In this document: piece after piece, positions 35,907-49,800 of the stretch | Layout: the number at the start of each line of letters is the position of its first letter | How positions within the stretch are numbered: position 1 is the first letter of the stretch | Assembly: GCF_037975245.1 (NCBI RefSeq) | Contig: NC_092569.1 | Location: 22,784,168-22,848,167 of the forward strand | Length of the DNA stretch: 64,000 nucleotides | Direction: 5' to 3' | Source of the DNA: Apostichopus japonicus | Taxonomy: Eukaryota > Echinodermata > Holothuroidea > Aspidochirotida > Stichopodidae | The notes under the pieces: model-generated | Told to the model about the DNA's origin: nothing | Databases searched by the model: none | Seen by the model: only the letters and a program-made list of their open reading frames with translations | Program-made: the position numbers and the translations under genes

Positions 35907-36256
35907 GTAGGAATGTTATTAACTTTCTCTCGTATTCTTTATCATTTTCTCCCACTTCGTCTATGTATTTTGTTTTGGTTTACAGAGTAGCCTGTGCAGT
36001 TCCTAGCATTTATTGTTATAGAAAACTAGGATATGAAAATGAATATTCATGTGAAATTGTCTATTGTCAATCAAATATAAGTTAAAAAGATCTTATTATT
36101 TGGAAGTGTCGTTTACTCCACCTTCGTACATATATTGATAATGCGGTACAGTGATCAGTAGGATTTACTATTTAATATCAAAATAAAAACCTTCCCCTCT
36201 TTATTTATACATCCGTGTGCGTTTATTGGATAGACGTTTGATGGAAAGATCCCTTA
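35907..36256. other. right flank of the LTR element, repeat-derived
   Basis: 35911-35960 resembles 53885-53930, the other side of the empty site. From about 36013 the sequence is part of the large duplication shared with 55637 onwards. No gene. Confidence 0.6.
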
Positions 36257-36703
36257 AGGTAGCATACGCCCATTAAAAGCCCCATTGACTTACACACTAA
36301 ATCACAAAAGTAATGTGGTCTCTAAGTCTAGGTAGAAGTTTTCACTAGCTAAACGCTACTCATCACCGGATAGCTGACAAATTGGCCTTTCATGGCACCA
36401 TCAATTGTCCGTATCATGACCATGTAGATTTTTTGCTATCCGAGAAGGACGTTTTCGTCACTTGTAAACAAACCTCTTCACTCAGTGGTAAACAAATTTC
36501 CTACGCTGCTCCTGGGAGGCCTAAGGGGTCTCATTTTCTCACCACATTTACGTTCATGCTCTTCAACATGCAATCCACAAAAAAACTAGATCATGATTGA
36601 TGATAACAGGTCACAAAAGATGTTCTCCTGCTGCTTTTTGGCACTTTTCCTGAAGGAGAACAATCGAGCGGATGGATATAGACTCTAATAGGAGTATGCC
36701 ACC
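36257..36703. mobile_element. 447-bp MITE, PIF/Harbinger-like
   Basis: Present in copy A and absent from copy B, where the flanks join as CCCTTAGATG (55881-55890). The ends are an imperfect inverted repeat of about 21 bases (GGTAGCATACGCC against GGTGGCATACTCC), and TTA is found on both sides (36254-36256, 36704-36706). A 3-bp TTA/TWA duplication is the mark of PIF/Harbinger elements. No transposase frame. Confidence 0.75.
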
Positions 36704-39700
36704 TTAGATGTGTCTTGTACCATGACAGTTAAGACTTTCTGGAAACGAGGTAACGGTACATTGCTTTTTACCACATTGGCGGCGCATTCACATACATTGG
36801 TAATTAATTTGGTGTCTTCGTGTAGTAGGAAAACCTTTCGCCTTTTGGGGGAAAATTTTGATAAAACAAACCATTTCACGGGCACGGTTCTAAAGCGACG
36901 GGTTGCTGGTGCTACGGTGGCGCTTCAGTTCACAAAGGAAAGTTATAGAACTATGCGTCTAAGTTTTATCATATTTTGTTTTGCTTCGATCACTTGGGTA
37001 CGTAAGCATACTGGGTCTTATGTGGAAAGTGTTTGTACGAAGACGAAAATCCGTGGGCGTATAAGGCTTTAGATTGATGAATATCTATATCTGTATGGTT
37101 CCTTGGTAGCATCTGCAAACGCTTCCTGCATACGTTTGAATTGCTCTGGATGCATCTTTTTTTGCCAAATTTGAGACTTGGATTTTGTCTCTAGGGCTTT
37201 TAAATAACACGATGTAATGTGTGATATTACTCGTTTCCTTTGCCAGTTAAATAAAAATTGTGATATAGCTCATGGAAATATTTAAATATGATCATCTTTC
37301 TATTAGCATCATATTTTCATGATGAGTTTCTTTTGGAAACCAATCATTTGTGCGTTGATCGTTCCCATGTGACGTCATGATATCGTCTAAAATCATCAAT
37401 ATTTTGTAAGATGGGTCAAGGTTTGTCTCCAATTCCGACAGGAGACCTTCGACAAAAGGATTTTAGAGAGGGCCACAGACAGCTCCATAACAGATGGCTG
37501 GTATTCCCCATAGCAATGCACAACCCTCTCAGGCGTATATTGGTAACTTCGGATATATTGAGAGAAATGAATCCGTTTTAAAATATCACCCTAATTATAA
37601 AGAACAAATGTATCGACTATGAAAAGGACAATATACGCAATTGTCTCATGGGAGCTACCGTCATTTTAGCTTACGAATAATTGAATCCTGATTACCACGC
37701 ACTCTTCTTATTAAAATGATTCTGGCAATATGAAATGCCAGAAATAAGACGTCCAAAGGAGTAAAACAAAAACATTTGCTCACTTCTAACGAGAATTGCC
37801 ACCCAGTTACTTCCCGGTTCTCCTTTTATTTGATTGTTTTGTATTAATGACGGTTCTAGAAAAGAGGGTAAATTGTCTATTAATATGTTACGAGTTTAAC
37901 CACTACTATCACAACGTCATATTCAGCGTATACAAACACGCTCACACTTCTGCTCAGGGCGTACTCAAATTGCATTTCAAGACGCACATTATCCTTTTAC
38001 CGAAATTAAAGAGGCCTCCGCTAGCTAGGTCAGGTGTCATTTCAAAGGCATAAAACGGGTAACCTTTGGCGTAGTCACTACGACTGATCTGATTGCCTTT
38101 GTCACTGATTGTACTATTTAATCCCGAAAGCAGGCCATTACGTAGCGATCAACCGTATAATTAGGGCGTAACGGTTTCCATGGTAGCTGTTCACCGTCTA
38201 CGTATAACGTTAAAATAAGAATGTTGGGCCCATGAAGTTAAATGGTGCGACGGCGTTGCATCCACAGTCCCTCTCTCTCTCTCTTTCAGCCGATTTGAAG
38301 TAGAATTACTACGGAATCTTTAAACATGTATGTACATCACCAACAATATTTGATTGATAACAATTCTGTCCATACGAACCAGCAATTATATGACGGTAAG
38401 GATAATACGTCAGTTTTATGTATCTCTTTCTTCATTTATAATAGTTGTTCTAGGTTATTGGATATTGCTTGAAAATATTAAGGGAAAAGCAACCATAGAT
38501 TACTTAAAATAGTATTTTCTTTTCGTTGTAGTAATTGGCATCCATAAATGAACACAACGCTATGGTATTTCAGAGAGATCCGAGTCATATTTCACTGGTA
38601 TAGGTGCTGGAAAGAGCGGGTGGGTTGCTGTCGGTGACAAATATAGACAGAAGAGCCTTTCTTATAATCTTTCTACACTCTAAACTTGTTTATTTGATGT
38701 TTTCTAACAATTGTTCTTTATATTTTTAAAGACCGCACTTGTTTCCTTTTTATTTTTGAATGTTTTTGTTGATTTTATCTCAAGTTTTACTTCAATCCTT
38801 CCTATTTAGAAATTACTTGAAATGTATTCAGGAAAATGAAAGTAGAGGGAAACTCCACGGTTTTCAGCGCGATAACAAAACTTCATTTAATAAAATGTTT
38901 TGCTAGTTTTACATGATCCATTTGTTATGTTATTTCGATATCAAGGTAATTTAGATATTTCCATGTGTTCTTATATTAGTCATCTCGTCTGGCTTGTAGT
39001 TTTGCCCTCTTTACGAATTATCCACAGGGTCGAAAATGGTGCGACACTCTCTTTCCAGTACTGTGAAAGAAAAACTAAGGATCCAATGTTTACAAAAGGG
39101 CCGACAAAGGACCACTTTCCATAAATCAAAGTGTACCTTTTGTCACTTTGAAAATAACGTGTTTGACATTGTTGTAATCTTAAAGATGAACCCCGCAAGT
39201 TCTTTGAATAATCAACAAGAATCCATTATCTGATATGAATACCAGGGATGTGAAGACGGAATACATAGGCCACTGTCATCCCGTGCCCCCCCCCCCACCT
39301 CCCCACCTATGCCCTCCAATTTCTGTGAAATTCTTGAAGATGACACTCTCCTTTGAATTTGTAAGTCTCAAGGGGATTCATGTCGGAATATCACTCATAT
39401 GTGTTATATTTCAAATACAGTAGTACGCTTTAAATATGTGCTGGGGTTCGTGGGGATGATCAGGTGGTTATCGCACTTAACTAGGAATTCGGAGAACGAT
39501 AATTTCTAGAGTCGGGACAATCAAGCAGATGACAAAATGAACAATCACTACATCATATTCTTACATGGAGATGAGTTAGAAAGAATGAAAGTTATGCAGA
39601 TTAATGGTAAGTTAGTGAGTCTGGTTGAATACGTACCTTTGGCAAATATCCAATTAAAGGATTCTCCCAGAACCCTGGTTATATATGATCAACTTCGTGT

Positions 39701-40029
39701 GCATGTAAACGCTTCTTTCATTTTAGTAAGCAAATGTATCATCTAATTGTGTCAATGTTAAGATATTGATTCATGAATAAGAGGGCAATTATTCTGGTGA
39801 TTTCGGTTGGTTGTGTTCTTTCTGCATAAACTATTGCGCTTTACTCTGGCAGTAGAACTGTTCTCTCAAACATATTACATAAACAACCCAGAAAGTAAAT
39901 CGAAACTTATAAGATATCGTTCATAGTTAGGCGATGTCATAACATTGTCACTTGTGTTTATTCAATATAATCGCAACTTTTGGAAAGGAATATTACTGGT
40001 CAGTAAACTGATGTATTTTTTTAATATAT
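36704..40029. other. duplicated non-coding DNA downstream of FREP-3
   Basis: No gene. The longest frame (120 codons, 36710-37072) starts with GTG and is broken in the other copy near 55900-56250, so it is not conserved. The site around 38331-38336 (CATGTATGTACATC) is the empty site of the 2.7 kb element inserted in copy B. A pyrimidine run with CCCCCCC lies near 39283. Confidence 0.6.
39448..39520. repeat. possible tRNA-like SINE remnant
   Basis: GGTGGTTATCGCACTTAACTA has the look of a tRNA A-box region and is repeated at 61310-61380. The B-box part is poor (AGAGTCGGGAC), so this is only a suggestion. Confidence 0.25.
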
Positions 40030-40035
40030 TTTATT
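40030..40035 (-). promoter_or_regulatory. candidate polyadenylation signal of FREP-3
   Basis: AATAAA on the minus strand about 335 bases after the stop codon. The same hexamer is conserved at the matching position behind FREP-4 (61890-61895). Confidence 0.45.
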
Positions 40036-40369
40036 TGCATCACTTCTTAGTATTTTCAGTGACATCATTACTAATAACATTTAAGAAAAATCGAATTCAA
40101 TACCATTTTGGAAAACTCTGGACAAATTATCGAATGCCATCGAGTTTCCTGTGATTGTTGTATCCTTCTTAAATTGTTTTTCCGTCGTTTGATAGTTTGC
40201 CTTGGATTGCATTGGAAGGCTAACCAGTGTCTCTTTCCTTCACCTCCATCTTTTAAATATGCAAACTTCCACTAGCTTCGATATGTACTTCCTTGTTTAA
40301 TATATGTTATTATATCGCCAATCGTTTCCTGTCCTTGTTACCTTGAAGACTTCAAATCCACTACTTTGA

Positions 40370-40821
40370 TCATTGACTTGGCCGTATTTTCATTGTTGTT
40401 GCTGTTACACCGCAATCAGAACCGTGAAGATTCGTCCAGAAGATACCGCGGTTATCGTTGTATGAGTAGTCACCATTCAGATTGGAGTAGCCACAGGAAT
40501 AGAAAGTTGTCGCATAGACCGGGTTTTTGTTTTGGCATCTTCTATAAGGGTAATTACCACTACAGCCATCACAATTATAACATTTATTATGATAATAATA
40601 ATAATAATAATAACAACAATAACAGCCAGAGTACTCGTATCCACCAGTAGCCACGCGGTTGCTGAATGAGTAGCAGTTGCTGGTAGAGCCCGTGCTACTA
40701 TCGTCTGCATACCACCAGCCACCTCGGTGTTTTTCTGCGCAGTCGAAGGTACTCGATCCATCGTTGTCTTGATCGTGCGTACTAAACCGATGCCCTGAAT
40801 TTGCTCCCATAGCATTGTTAC
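40370..40821 (-). CDS. FREP-3 exon 8, C-terminal FReD segment with insert
   Basis: Starts in phase 1 after TTCCAG. Encodes a FSTHDQDNDG calcium-type loop, CAEKHRGGWWY, then the 70-residue insert (40708-40499), then SCGYSNLNGDY, RGIFW and TTMKIRPSQ followed by TGA. The conserved motifs on both sides are in one frame with no stop, so the insert is read as protein. A (TAT)7 run at 40612-40592 encodes the seven Tyr. Confidence 0.88.
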
Positions 40822-43800
40822 CTGGAAGGAAATTAGCAAATACTGAATGAAGGTATTTTCTTGTTAAATACGAAGTTTTTTTTCCTTTTATATATACTGG
40901 ACATTATTAAGTCACTTTAGGTTCGTTTACTATAGTTGTCGGTTATAATTGCGTTTGTTATTTTGTTCGTTTAAGTTGGGCTTACGTTATATTTTTTTGT
41001 GGTTTCATATACGAGTTCTAAATTATCGTAAGGGAGTTTACAATATTGAACAAAGGAGTCAAGTTTGCGAATTTAACTGGAGCGGTTCCAATTCTGTCAA
41101 TTCGTCTGGGACCTCATTTGAAAACATCGTTAATTATGAAAATATATTTCTTAATGTCAATATTGTATTAATATTATTATTTATTTCCCTTCGACAAATA
41201 TTAAATAATATAATATAATAATATAGTTGTGAGTGACAGATAATATAGTTGTGAGTGACAGATTAACAGAAATGTAAACGGTGCATTTGTTGAAGTGTTC
41301 ACATTCGGCATTTTGTAAAATGTATAGTTTTGACTGTTCAATATATGCTAGGTGTTCAAATAAGAGTGAAAGAATTAAAGTGTTTGATTGTATCATTCAT
41401 GTCATTATCTTCTCTCGTGATAACGTCTTATATTTCATACTGACGGATTAATTTAATATGATATCAACAAACTAATAGTTTATCATATGATTAAACATTT
41501 CTAACGATAAGAAATACGGCAAGAAATGCTCTTTAAGAATGTAACACGTAAAATTCGTCTCGACTGATCTCTTAAAAAATGTCCGAATTATTTGATACTT
41601 TTGTTGTTATTATTGTAATATCATTGGCCTTTCAATCAATGTAATGAAAAAATATTGCATGGTCAAATGAAACTTAATTTTCTTTTGTTTGAAAATGATA
41701 AAGTCGTTTTTTAAAGAAACTAATTTAATTCACTGTTTTATAACATATTTCAATCACAAAGTAAGCTAAAATGCTGCAGCAGTTCTTAGGTTTCCAGCTA
41801 AAATGCTGCAGCAGTTCTTAGGTTTCCAGAATGGTTATAATTTCTTTACGTTTTAAGCTCGACAAGGTCTGGGTGAAATTGCGAGAAAGCAGACGCTACT
41901 AACTATATAATAGTTGTTGATATGATATATCATGATGTTACAACAATATATCATTTTACCAACACGTGCTAAAGTGCAAAGAAAATTATACAATGAGCAA
42001 TACGCACGGGACTCTAAACTCGACGTCTAATACAGTTCTACATTGGTATCAACACTAGATTTATAACCTGACCTGAGAATATGTAAGAGTACAAATCCTA
42101 GAGTGTGATTATGACTACAGGTAGTTATGCTAGAATGATATTACGTATAATTGACATTAAGCACAATACATACCAGCATTTCCATCGTAGTCACCCAATG
42201 ATAATTGGTATTTGTCTCCCTCGTTACTGATACTGAAAGATGAATAACTGCTGTGGTATGTTGATCCTTCCGTGTTTGTCTTTTCTATTAGAAGTTCGTA
42301 GTTTGTGTTTGTTTGTTTTGTCAAACTGTATATTTTGTCGTTGCCAATCCAGTGGTCTCCTGTGAGAATTCCAAAACCGTTTTTGTACTCATTCCAGTTT
42401 TGATAAAAGTTGACGGAGCTACTTGTACGTCGTTGCAAAATCTAGAATGAGAATCAAAGAGTTTATCGGTTGGAGGTGAGTAATATATGAAAGATCTCAT
42501 TTGTACTACATTAATTTAAGTAAATTAACTGGTGAAGGTTAAACATCCGATTGGAGTTAAGCGATAGGAAGATGGATCAATTTAATCAAATAATTTATTT
42601 ATTTAATTAAAATGTTAGTGAACGAAGTCCTGTTATATGCGAAAATAAACAGTTAAAATGGTGAAGTTTTTTTTTTTCAATAGTTAAAACTTACTGTCCA
42701 ACCACCACTAGACATTTCACAATACACTTCAAAACCAGAACTTCCAGCGGGATAAATGGTATATGCTCCGTTATTTGTTCTGTTTGCTGCGTACAGATCA
42801 GAACAATCTATCGGTCCACTACGGGTACATGTGAGACCATCGCCTTCAAACCATTTGTTACAGTAACATCTACGGACATCATTCCGCTCCTCGCAGGTTG
42901 CGTCTGCGCTACAACTGTAACTCTCACTTGTCAAGTTGTTACTGTTGCAAGTTATCCGTAAGGAACAGTCAGAATTAATGTATGATTCACCTTCCTGGGA
43001 ATGATAAATGTTAAACGACATATTTCAGTGAAAGTAAAATCAATGTTTATTTGGTACAACGCTTGATAACGCTCTTTGAGTAAAACTGAATTTCTACTAT
43101 TAAATGGTCGTGAGCGTTTTATATATGTTAGGTAAAGTTCATCATTCTGGGTGTAATTGTTTTGGATGCCTTGTATTTTGCTAGGTCTCAATTAGAAGAC
43201 TTTTGCAAGAACAGGTAAAACCGAAATAGAAGTGAAAATCTATATCATCAATAATCATGAGAATTAATAACTTATAAAATAAAAAGTAAGGTCAATCAAT
43301 TGAAATCCAAGATTTTATGTTAAAGTGTACTTTTCATGTTATATATTAAGACTTGTGAACGGCATCAAATAAACTTACTGCTAATACGACGCCTTCTTTT
43401 TCGACGTAACAGCCACATTGCTCTTGAGGTATGCAGTTGTCTCCAAGCACCATGTGGTTTTCTGGACAAAGACATCTCTCTGGATCCGCTGGATTCGGTA
43501 TGACACAATCATTCGGATTCTCACAAGTTCTTTCACATGTATTGTCATAATTATCCTTGTTGGATGAGCACCAGGTAATGGGTAAATCTGCGGAAATTAA
43601 TTCCACAACCAGTTAATCCTAGCTTGAAGTGTTAACTCGCTGTTGTGACATTACGTTATTAGATCATCGTGTTACCAACGTAATGCTCTGGCCGCTCAGA
43701 CGATTTGCTGATTGTTAACATAGGATTAAATATAAGCGGGATTTTTTATTATTAAATTAAGGCTCATTCAACTTATTCTTATTTATGTCACACATACAAA

Positions 43801-46800
43801 ATAATATGACAATTTCAAGTATTCGACTATGGGAATCTATAAATATTGTTGTGTATCATAATCATTTCCTCCATTGGAACTTTTCTTTCTGCATTCTTTA
43901 ATTTTCGTTTTGACTACAAAAGTATGGAGAAAATCATTTAAAAAAAGTCTAACCTGTTATTCCTTCGACAACACCAAGACTTGTTATAGAATAATTCCCC
44001 CATTCATCGGCAATGCGAAAGTTGTCGTATGTCAAGGAATATGACTGGCCTGCATAATTCTCTAGCTCGATGAGCAGCTGGTACCTCTTTTGGTTTATCA
44101 AGTGAGCTAACTTTTCATTACCAATCAGAAATTCACTGCCTAAGAAACCAATTCCGTTTTTGTATTCGTCCCAGGTTCGATTAAAACCGATGGATCCATC
44201 AAGACGTCGTTGTATGACCTGAAGAATTCAAAAGATAGGTAGACAACTAACGGATACATTGCATTATCTTATGAACTATAAACCGTATAGCCAATACGTG
44301 CGGCTCACATCAAGTACGAATAGGATAGAACACATTTGTGATATTGTGTTGTATATTATGTTTATACATATTTAGAACACTACTATAGGTGTGCACAGAA
44401 AACAAGTTCTCTAATCGTACGAAAAGTCAATGTAATTACACTGAGTAGTTTTGTTTTGATATTAGGCTTCAAATAAACATACCTCGTACAAGGTATATCA
44501 CCAAACACAATGTAAAACTAAAATGGACTGAAAATGCCAATGTGTCCTATAAAGTGTGTCTCGGAGGGTAATGTATGTGATTGTAAGTGTTCGCGTCTTG
44601 AAATAGTTTACTTACTGTCCAACCTCCAGATGTAGTGTTTTGATCACAATATGTCTGAAATGGTTCCGGATACTGGTCAGGTTTAATCAGGTATACACCG
44701 GATTTGGCGTTGGTAGAAGAGCATTGGTTAAGTACTTCATGACAATCCCTTGGATACTCCGGAGTTTGGAATAGAAAATACTGCAAGTCTAGCACCAAAA
44801 TATTGTAAAGAAGAAGATGAGAAAAAATCGTAGAACTGTTGCAGGTACAGTTCCATATGTAAAGAATTATTTCAAGAGAAATATAATATATGGCTACATT
44901 GCAATAGATTTGTTTTAACTACACAGTAAACATGACGTGGTAACTACCATGAACCATAAAAAAAAGGTATTCAATCATTTTCGGCTAATATTCATAGAGG
45001 CTAATATGAGCAAGTATATTTTATTTGAAAAGAAAATCTGACGCAAAGAACTACCGTGAATCTGTGACGACATGGTCACAGAAGCAAACATGATTAGTAA
45101 TAGCTTTCCTCGACAAGAGGGTATGATTTGGACCTTTTTTCAGCTTACAACAATCTAAGGTTTATCAACACTGACCTGGGATTTGAAAGTGCCAAATTAT
45201 TGAAACAAGCCTACAGTATACAAAGTCTAAACAAAGTGCGTGTTTTGTCCCTTCTGTTACTGTTACTTGCCATTTAGCCTCTGAAGAAGATCCTTCTAGG
45301 ATCGAAACGTCAGGCCAACTTACTTTGCACAAATTACTAACAAATATAAATAAATATAATCTGAACTATTTTTATTGCTTGAAATAAATATTGACTAATG
45401 ACTTGTATTTCTTTCAGTTTTATTATCGCTGAGTATCTATAATTTGCCCCAATCAGCGCTAAAACTACTTCAATACACAGTGCAAGGAAATTATTGAGAA
45501 TTGTAAATTATTATTTATCTTACAAATTGAAATAGGAGAAAGTACCACATATGAAGTACATCTAGATGGTTCCTTACTATATTAAACTTTTTCCAAATTA
45601 TGATTTAGATAACAAATTTATGTTAATTGGTTAGCTTTCGGAAGTTTATATTAACCGTTACCCTTACAGAACGAAAACTTACTTGAATCGTTGACTCTTG
45701 TGCTTGACGATATCTGAAGTAACACAAAATTAAGGAAATGTACGATTAAGCAAAGTACATTCTGAAGAAACAATATCGAGTGAAGAAGGTTGTACGAAGG
45801 TCAATGTATCACAAAAAACAGGCCATACGCCTATATATTACACCTTCATTTTAACATATACTATCATTTTAAGTTTAAATATACAAAATAGAATTGAATA
45901 GCCTCTTAAAATACAATCTGATTTCGCTTTTGATTCAAATAAATGAACTATTTCCAACTTGACAATTATTATCGAAAAAGATGATAAGAACGGAAAGAAA
46001 ATTTCACATTCCAAAATCTAAGCAGTAATAGAATGTTTCGCAATCTTAATATTTCTTTAACTTTGATTTTACTGCTTATAAGCATAGCTTATATAAAAGT
46101 AGGTTTTATTGAATAGCTTTAATTGTTTCAAAATATGATTATATGTCTGTTTGCATGTCTTCTAATACTTCTTATTTATCATTACTATACATAAAACATT
46201 CATAAGTCACCATACGCTAACTTAATTAAACGATCATAACTACGATAAGCAGATGAAAGTAATAATTCCCTGTGCATTATGCTAATTGAAATGTAAATGA
46301 CATATTAAGTGAGAAAACGAAAAAAAAAACCTACAATATATAATTGAAAGAAAATTAAAAGTACAAACATCAGCATTATCCTAGTGGTGTTCGTATAGTA
46401 AGTTAAGTGCAATTATCTATAGCGGGAAACTTGATATATTATGCTAATGAGGTACTTATACACTGGGACAACGTGCAATTTACCCTCAAAAGCTTGAAAA
46501 TAGCCAAGTTTTGAAAATATGCCCAAAAGTGACTTGGACAAGCATCAACAACACAATATATCTTTTTGTCTTCAACATCACAAAACACGTATACGTTTTA
46601 CGCCCCAGCTACTGAAGCTAATTGTCAACATTCATTCGCCTGAAAGCTACAACTGTTGCAACAACTTTTTGCGACAACAACGTTTTGCTCATAGAAAATA
46701 TGTCGATATTTTTAGAAATATAGTACTCAGAACGTATGCAATAACTAAGGCTTTCAATGTACACACATTATGCAGAGTTATCTGTAACCTACAAAAATAT

Positions 46801-49800
46801 TGAAAAAGTAATATTTTATAATTTTATAAATAAAAAAAAACAAGTTTAAGATCGGAGTAGAAAATATTTGGGCAAAGTGTAACACATGTATGACGATTCA
46901 CGCTCAATCAAAATAACCTCATGTATAATAAAAAAGACAAGTTAGCGTATCCATAACGAAAACTGTTTTGATTACCCTTTGTCTACATCAGCAAAAGCGG
47001 ATACTCTTTTGGCAACTTTACGTGTACTGTATCTATTTAAGACAGAACACCATTCTTGAAAGCCCCACAACATCCCCGTGAACCCAGCTCCCATGAAAAC
47101 ACATCCTTGTTTATAACAAAACGTGCATGAATATTTGTTTTTTACCTTTCGTTGGCGTAATTCTCTGAAGTATCCTAAATCAAGGATAACACATAATATC
47201 ATAACGACACATATTTTTCTTTTCTTCCCTTGATATAAAAGGAAGTGTCATTTGGCCCCTGTACGCAAAGCTTTGTATGAAATAAAGTAAGATACTACAT
47301 TGAAGGAGGAAATAATTCAGATATATTGCATGAAATGCACGATCCGTCTAATTCAGTAAGACATCACATTTATCCTATTGAATATAACATATTAGAATTA
47401 GTTAGTATTTCATTTGTGTATTGGTTCAGGACAACTCTTACCTGGTTTACATGTGCTGAGATTATCCGATAACTCGTTAATTAAGTATGTTGGGAGAAAG
47501 AAGCTAATGATATACCAGTCGTGCAAAAATTCTTCTCTAAAACGATATTTTTGTCAAAGTAGTTATTATAAAATCTAAGTGTCAAAGTAAAGGATATCTG
47601 TTAACTTTAAAGAAAATGATAGGTAACTGTTCAACAAACACTTCAAATTTCAAATATGACTTCTTGTAAAACAATTTATAGAGTTTCTGCCAAGTTATAT
47701 CCATTTTGAAAATTCTTGGCAATCAACATCATCTGGATTCCCTCAAAACAACAGGATTTTGAATAATAGCCGTTCTTGTCTACGTGATCACGTGTTGTAT
47801 GGTAACATTTTCCATATTTTTTTAAATTATAGACTTTGCAAGGAAGAAACGAGGAAATGATGGATACAAGCGTGTCTTGTCGACAACGTGGCAAAAAAAG
47901 CTCTGAATCATAAATTATAACCTTTCTACAGTTTTGTTCTTTTAAAAAACAGAATCAGGAAATTTAAAACGGAAACGCACAGCGTGAAGGCATACGAATT
48001 TATTCATTGTTTTGTCTGGGATGATTGAGTAATGTTAATAAACAAGTCTGTTTACTATTTTCCTTTATCTTGACATTGGTTTGGTACAATTAAAAAAAAA
48101 TCTTGGAATGAATCTTTTTTTATTATTGTGGGTTAGTCGACGATCTTTCTGATGTTATAGGCAAAATTTCAAAACTAACAACGTTTCACAGTGACTTTTT
48201 TGGATTATACTTTATTCTCAATTTCTTATCACTTTTCATAACATTTAGGTTAAAATTTTCGTACTTTATTTTTAGTTTTAAAGCGGCGTTTCGTGCAAAC
48301 TTGTTACAAAAATGTTGGCTATTAGAATAACTATATTTAGTTGATGATTATTACATTGATAGCGTCAAAATCATCCATATGATAAACGCACATGACCGAA
48401 TCGAAAATATTATTAACAGATGCATGTGTAATACAATACAATGACCACCAGAAGGAAATAAGACATTGGAGAACAATCATTGTTACCTTAACCCGGAAAA
48501 TCGTAAGGGAAACAATTAAAATTAAGAGGTTGATACATTTTAAGAAGGAGTATTAAGATTGACATTGCTTGGTCATGAAAAAAAAAGTTTCAAGACAAAA
48601 TACAGAATTATTAAGATAAACATTTTGTACATCAAACTATTATAAACGATGTTTCAGTATTGAGCTAGTACAAAAAAGGGGTTACTTTGCTTACAAATAT
48701 TGGTTGCCTAATTACCTGTATCAAATATAAGGTGTGTTGGGGATGTTTGGCAAATAATTATTGATCCTTGTAAGAAACATTCGTTTCCTCTTGTGTATTT
48801 GCATGATGAACTGATCAATATTTATTCGTTCATAGGCCTACGTGTCTGTTTTGAATAGTGTATTACATAAATGCGTATATTCTGTTATGTTTTACAGATA
48901 CCTGCCCAGAGGACAAATTTGAAAGCTGTTGTCAGATATATATATAATTATATATATTGTATACTTAACATATTAACACTTTTGTGAACGAGAACTTGAA
49001 AGTGCTTGGAATTCTCTAATTTTGAATTGATCTAGTACTGTTTTTGTAGTGTAAACTTGATTGTTAAATATTGCACACATAAACTGTTACAATACTGAGG
49101 TTTTCTGAGCTCGTTTTGTAAAAAATAGAAAACATTTAAGCTAAACTGCGTAAAGCTGCCATGTTTATGTACACGAAAAACCCATCAATACATTATGTTC
49201 ACATATTAAACGTCTGTTTATTAGGAATTATGCTTCTTTCAAATATTAAATCCAACAGATTGATAATATCAGTATAAAGTTGTAAATATAGCAAGTTGGA
49301 TATTAAACTGATTCAAAAGTTTGTTTATCATTTCTGTATGCATATTTATTCTTTAAAAAATCAAAAGCTGAAATTGATCTATTTTATCATACTAGTTGGG
49401 CAGTCATTTTGACGGAGAGATACATTTTGTATCCGGAAAATATGAAAATTTTTATAAATCGACAGAACAAATTGTCATCGTGAAGGAATAACTTCACAAG
49501 TTGTTTAATGATATTGTTACTTGTTCTATACATTTTCATTTTAAGCTTCATGCGATATTTTCTTTGATTAATAAATTATTGGTTAACAAGTTAATCATCA
49601 AGGCACTTTTCCTAGCGTATGTTAATGGATACTTAATCATATGTAGGGTTTTGAAACCCATATGCTCTCGTTACAAGACCGTTTAGGTTTCTTGTGAAAC
49701 AATTTATAGAGTTTGTGTAAAATTATATCCATTTTGAAAATTCTTGGCAATAATACCTCGTCTAGACTCAATAACAACAACACGATTTTGAAAAATAGCC

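Larger units (their letters stand above)
36013..42441. repeat. segmental duplication, copy A
   Basis: Collinear with 55637-64000. Shared stretches include 36017-36250 with 55637-55880, 36705-38335 with 55886-57500, 38336-40820 with 60236-62731, and 40821-42441 with 62732 onwards. It covers the 3-prime exons of FREP-3 and about 4 kb of downstream DNA. Differences are mostly substitutions, small indels and the two mobile elements listed separately. Confidence 0.9.

Noticed and set aside
36710-37072. 120-codon plus-strand frame in duplication copy A
   Set aside because: Starts with GTG and is disrupted at the matching place in copy B (about 55890-56245); no homology recognised.
40499-40708. Possibility that the Tyr/Cys insert is a retained intron
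   Set aside because: A GTATGC lies near its start, but no AG acceptor restores the WWY to SC junction in frame, and in the paralogue the length differs by a multiple of three with the frame open. Transcript data would settle it.
40477-40839. Long frames on the other reading phases across the Tyr/Cys insert
   Set aside because: They are by-products of the low-complexity trinucleotide repeat; only the frame with FReD motifs on both sides is supported.
46519-46803. 94-codon ATG frame in FREP-3 intron 1
   Set aside because: Composition is mixed but there is no motif, no paralogue and no promoter or splicing signal I can point to.
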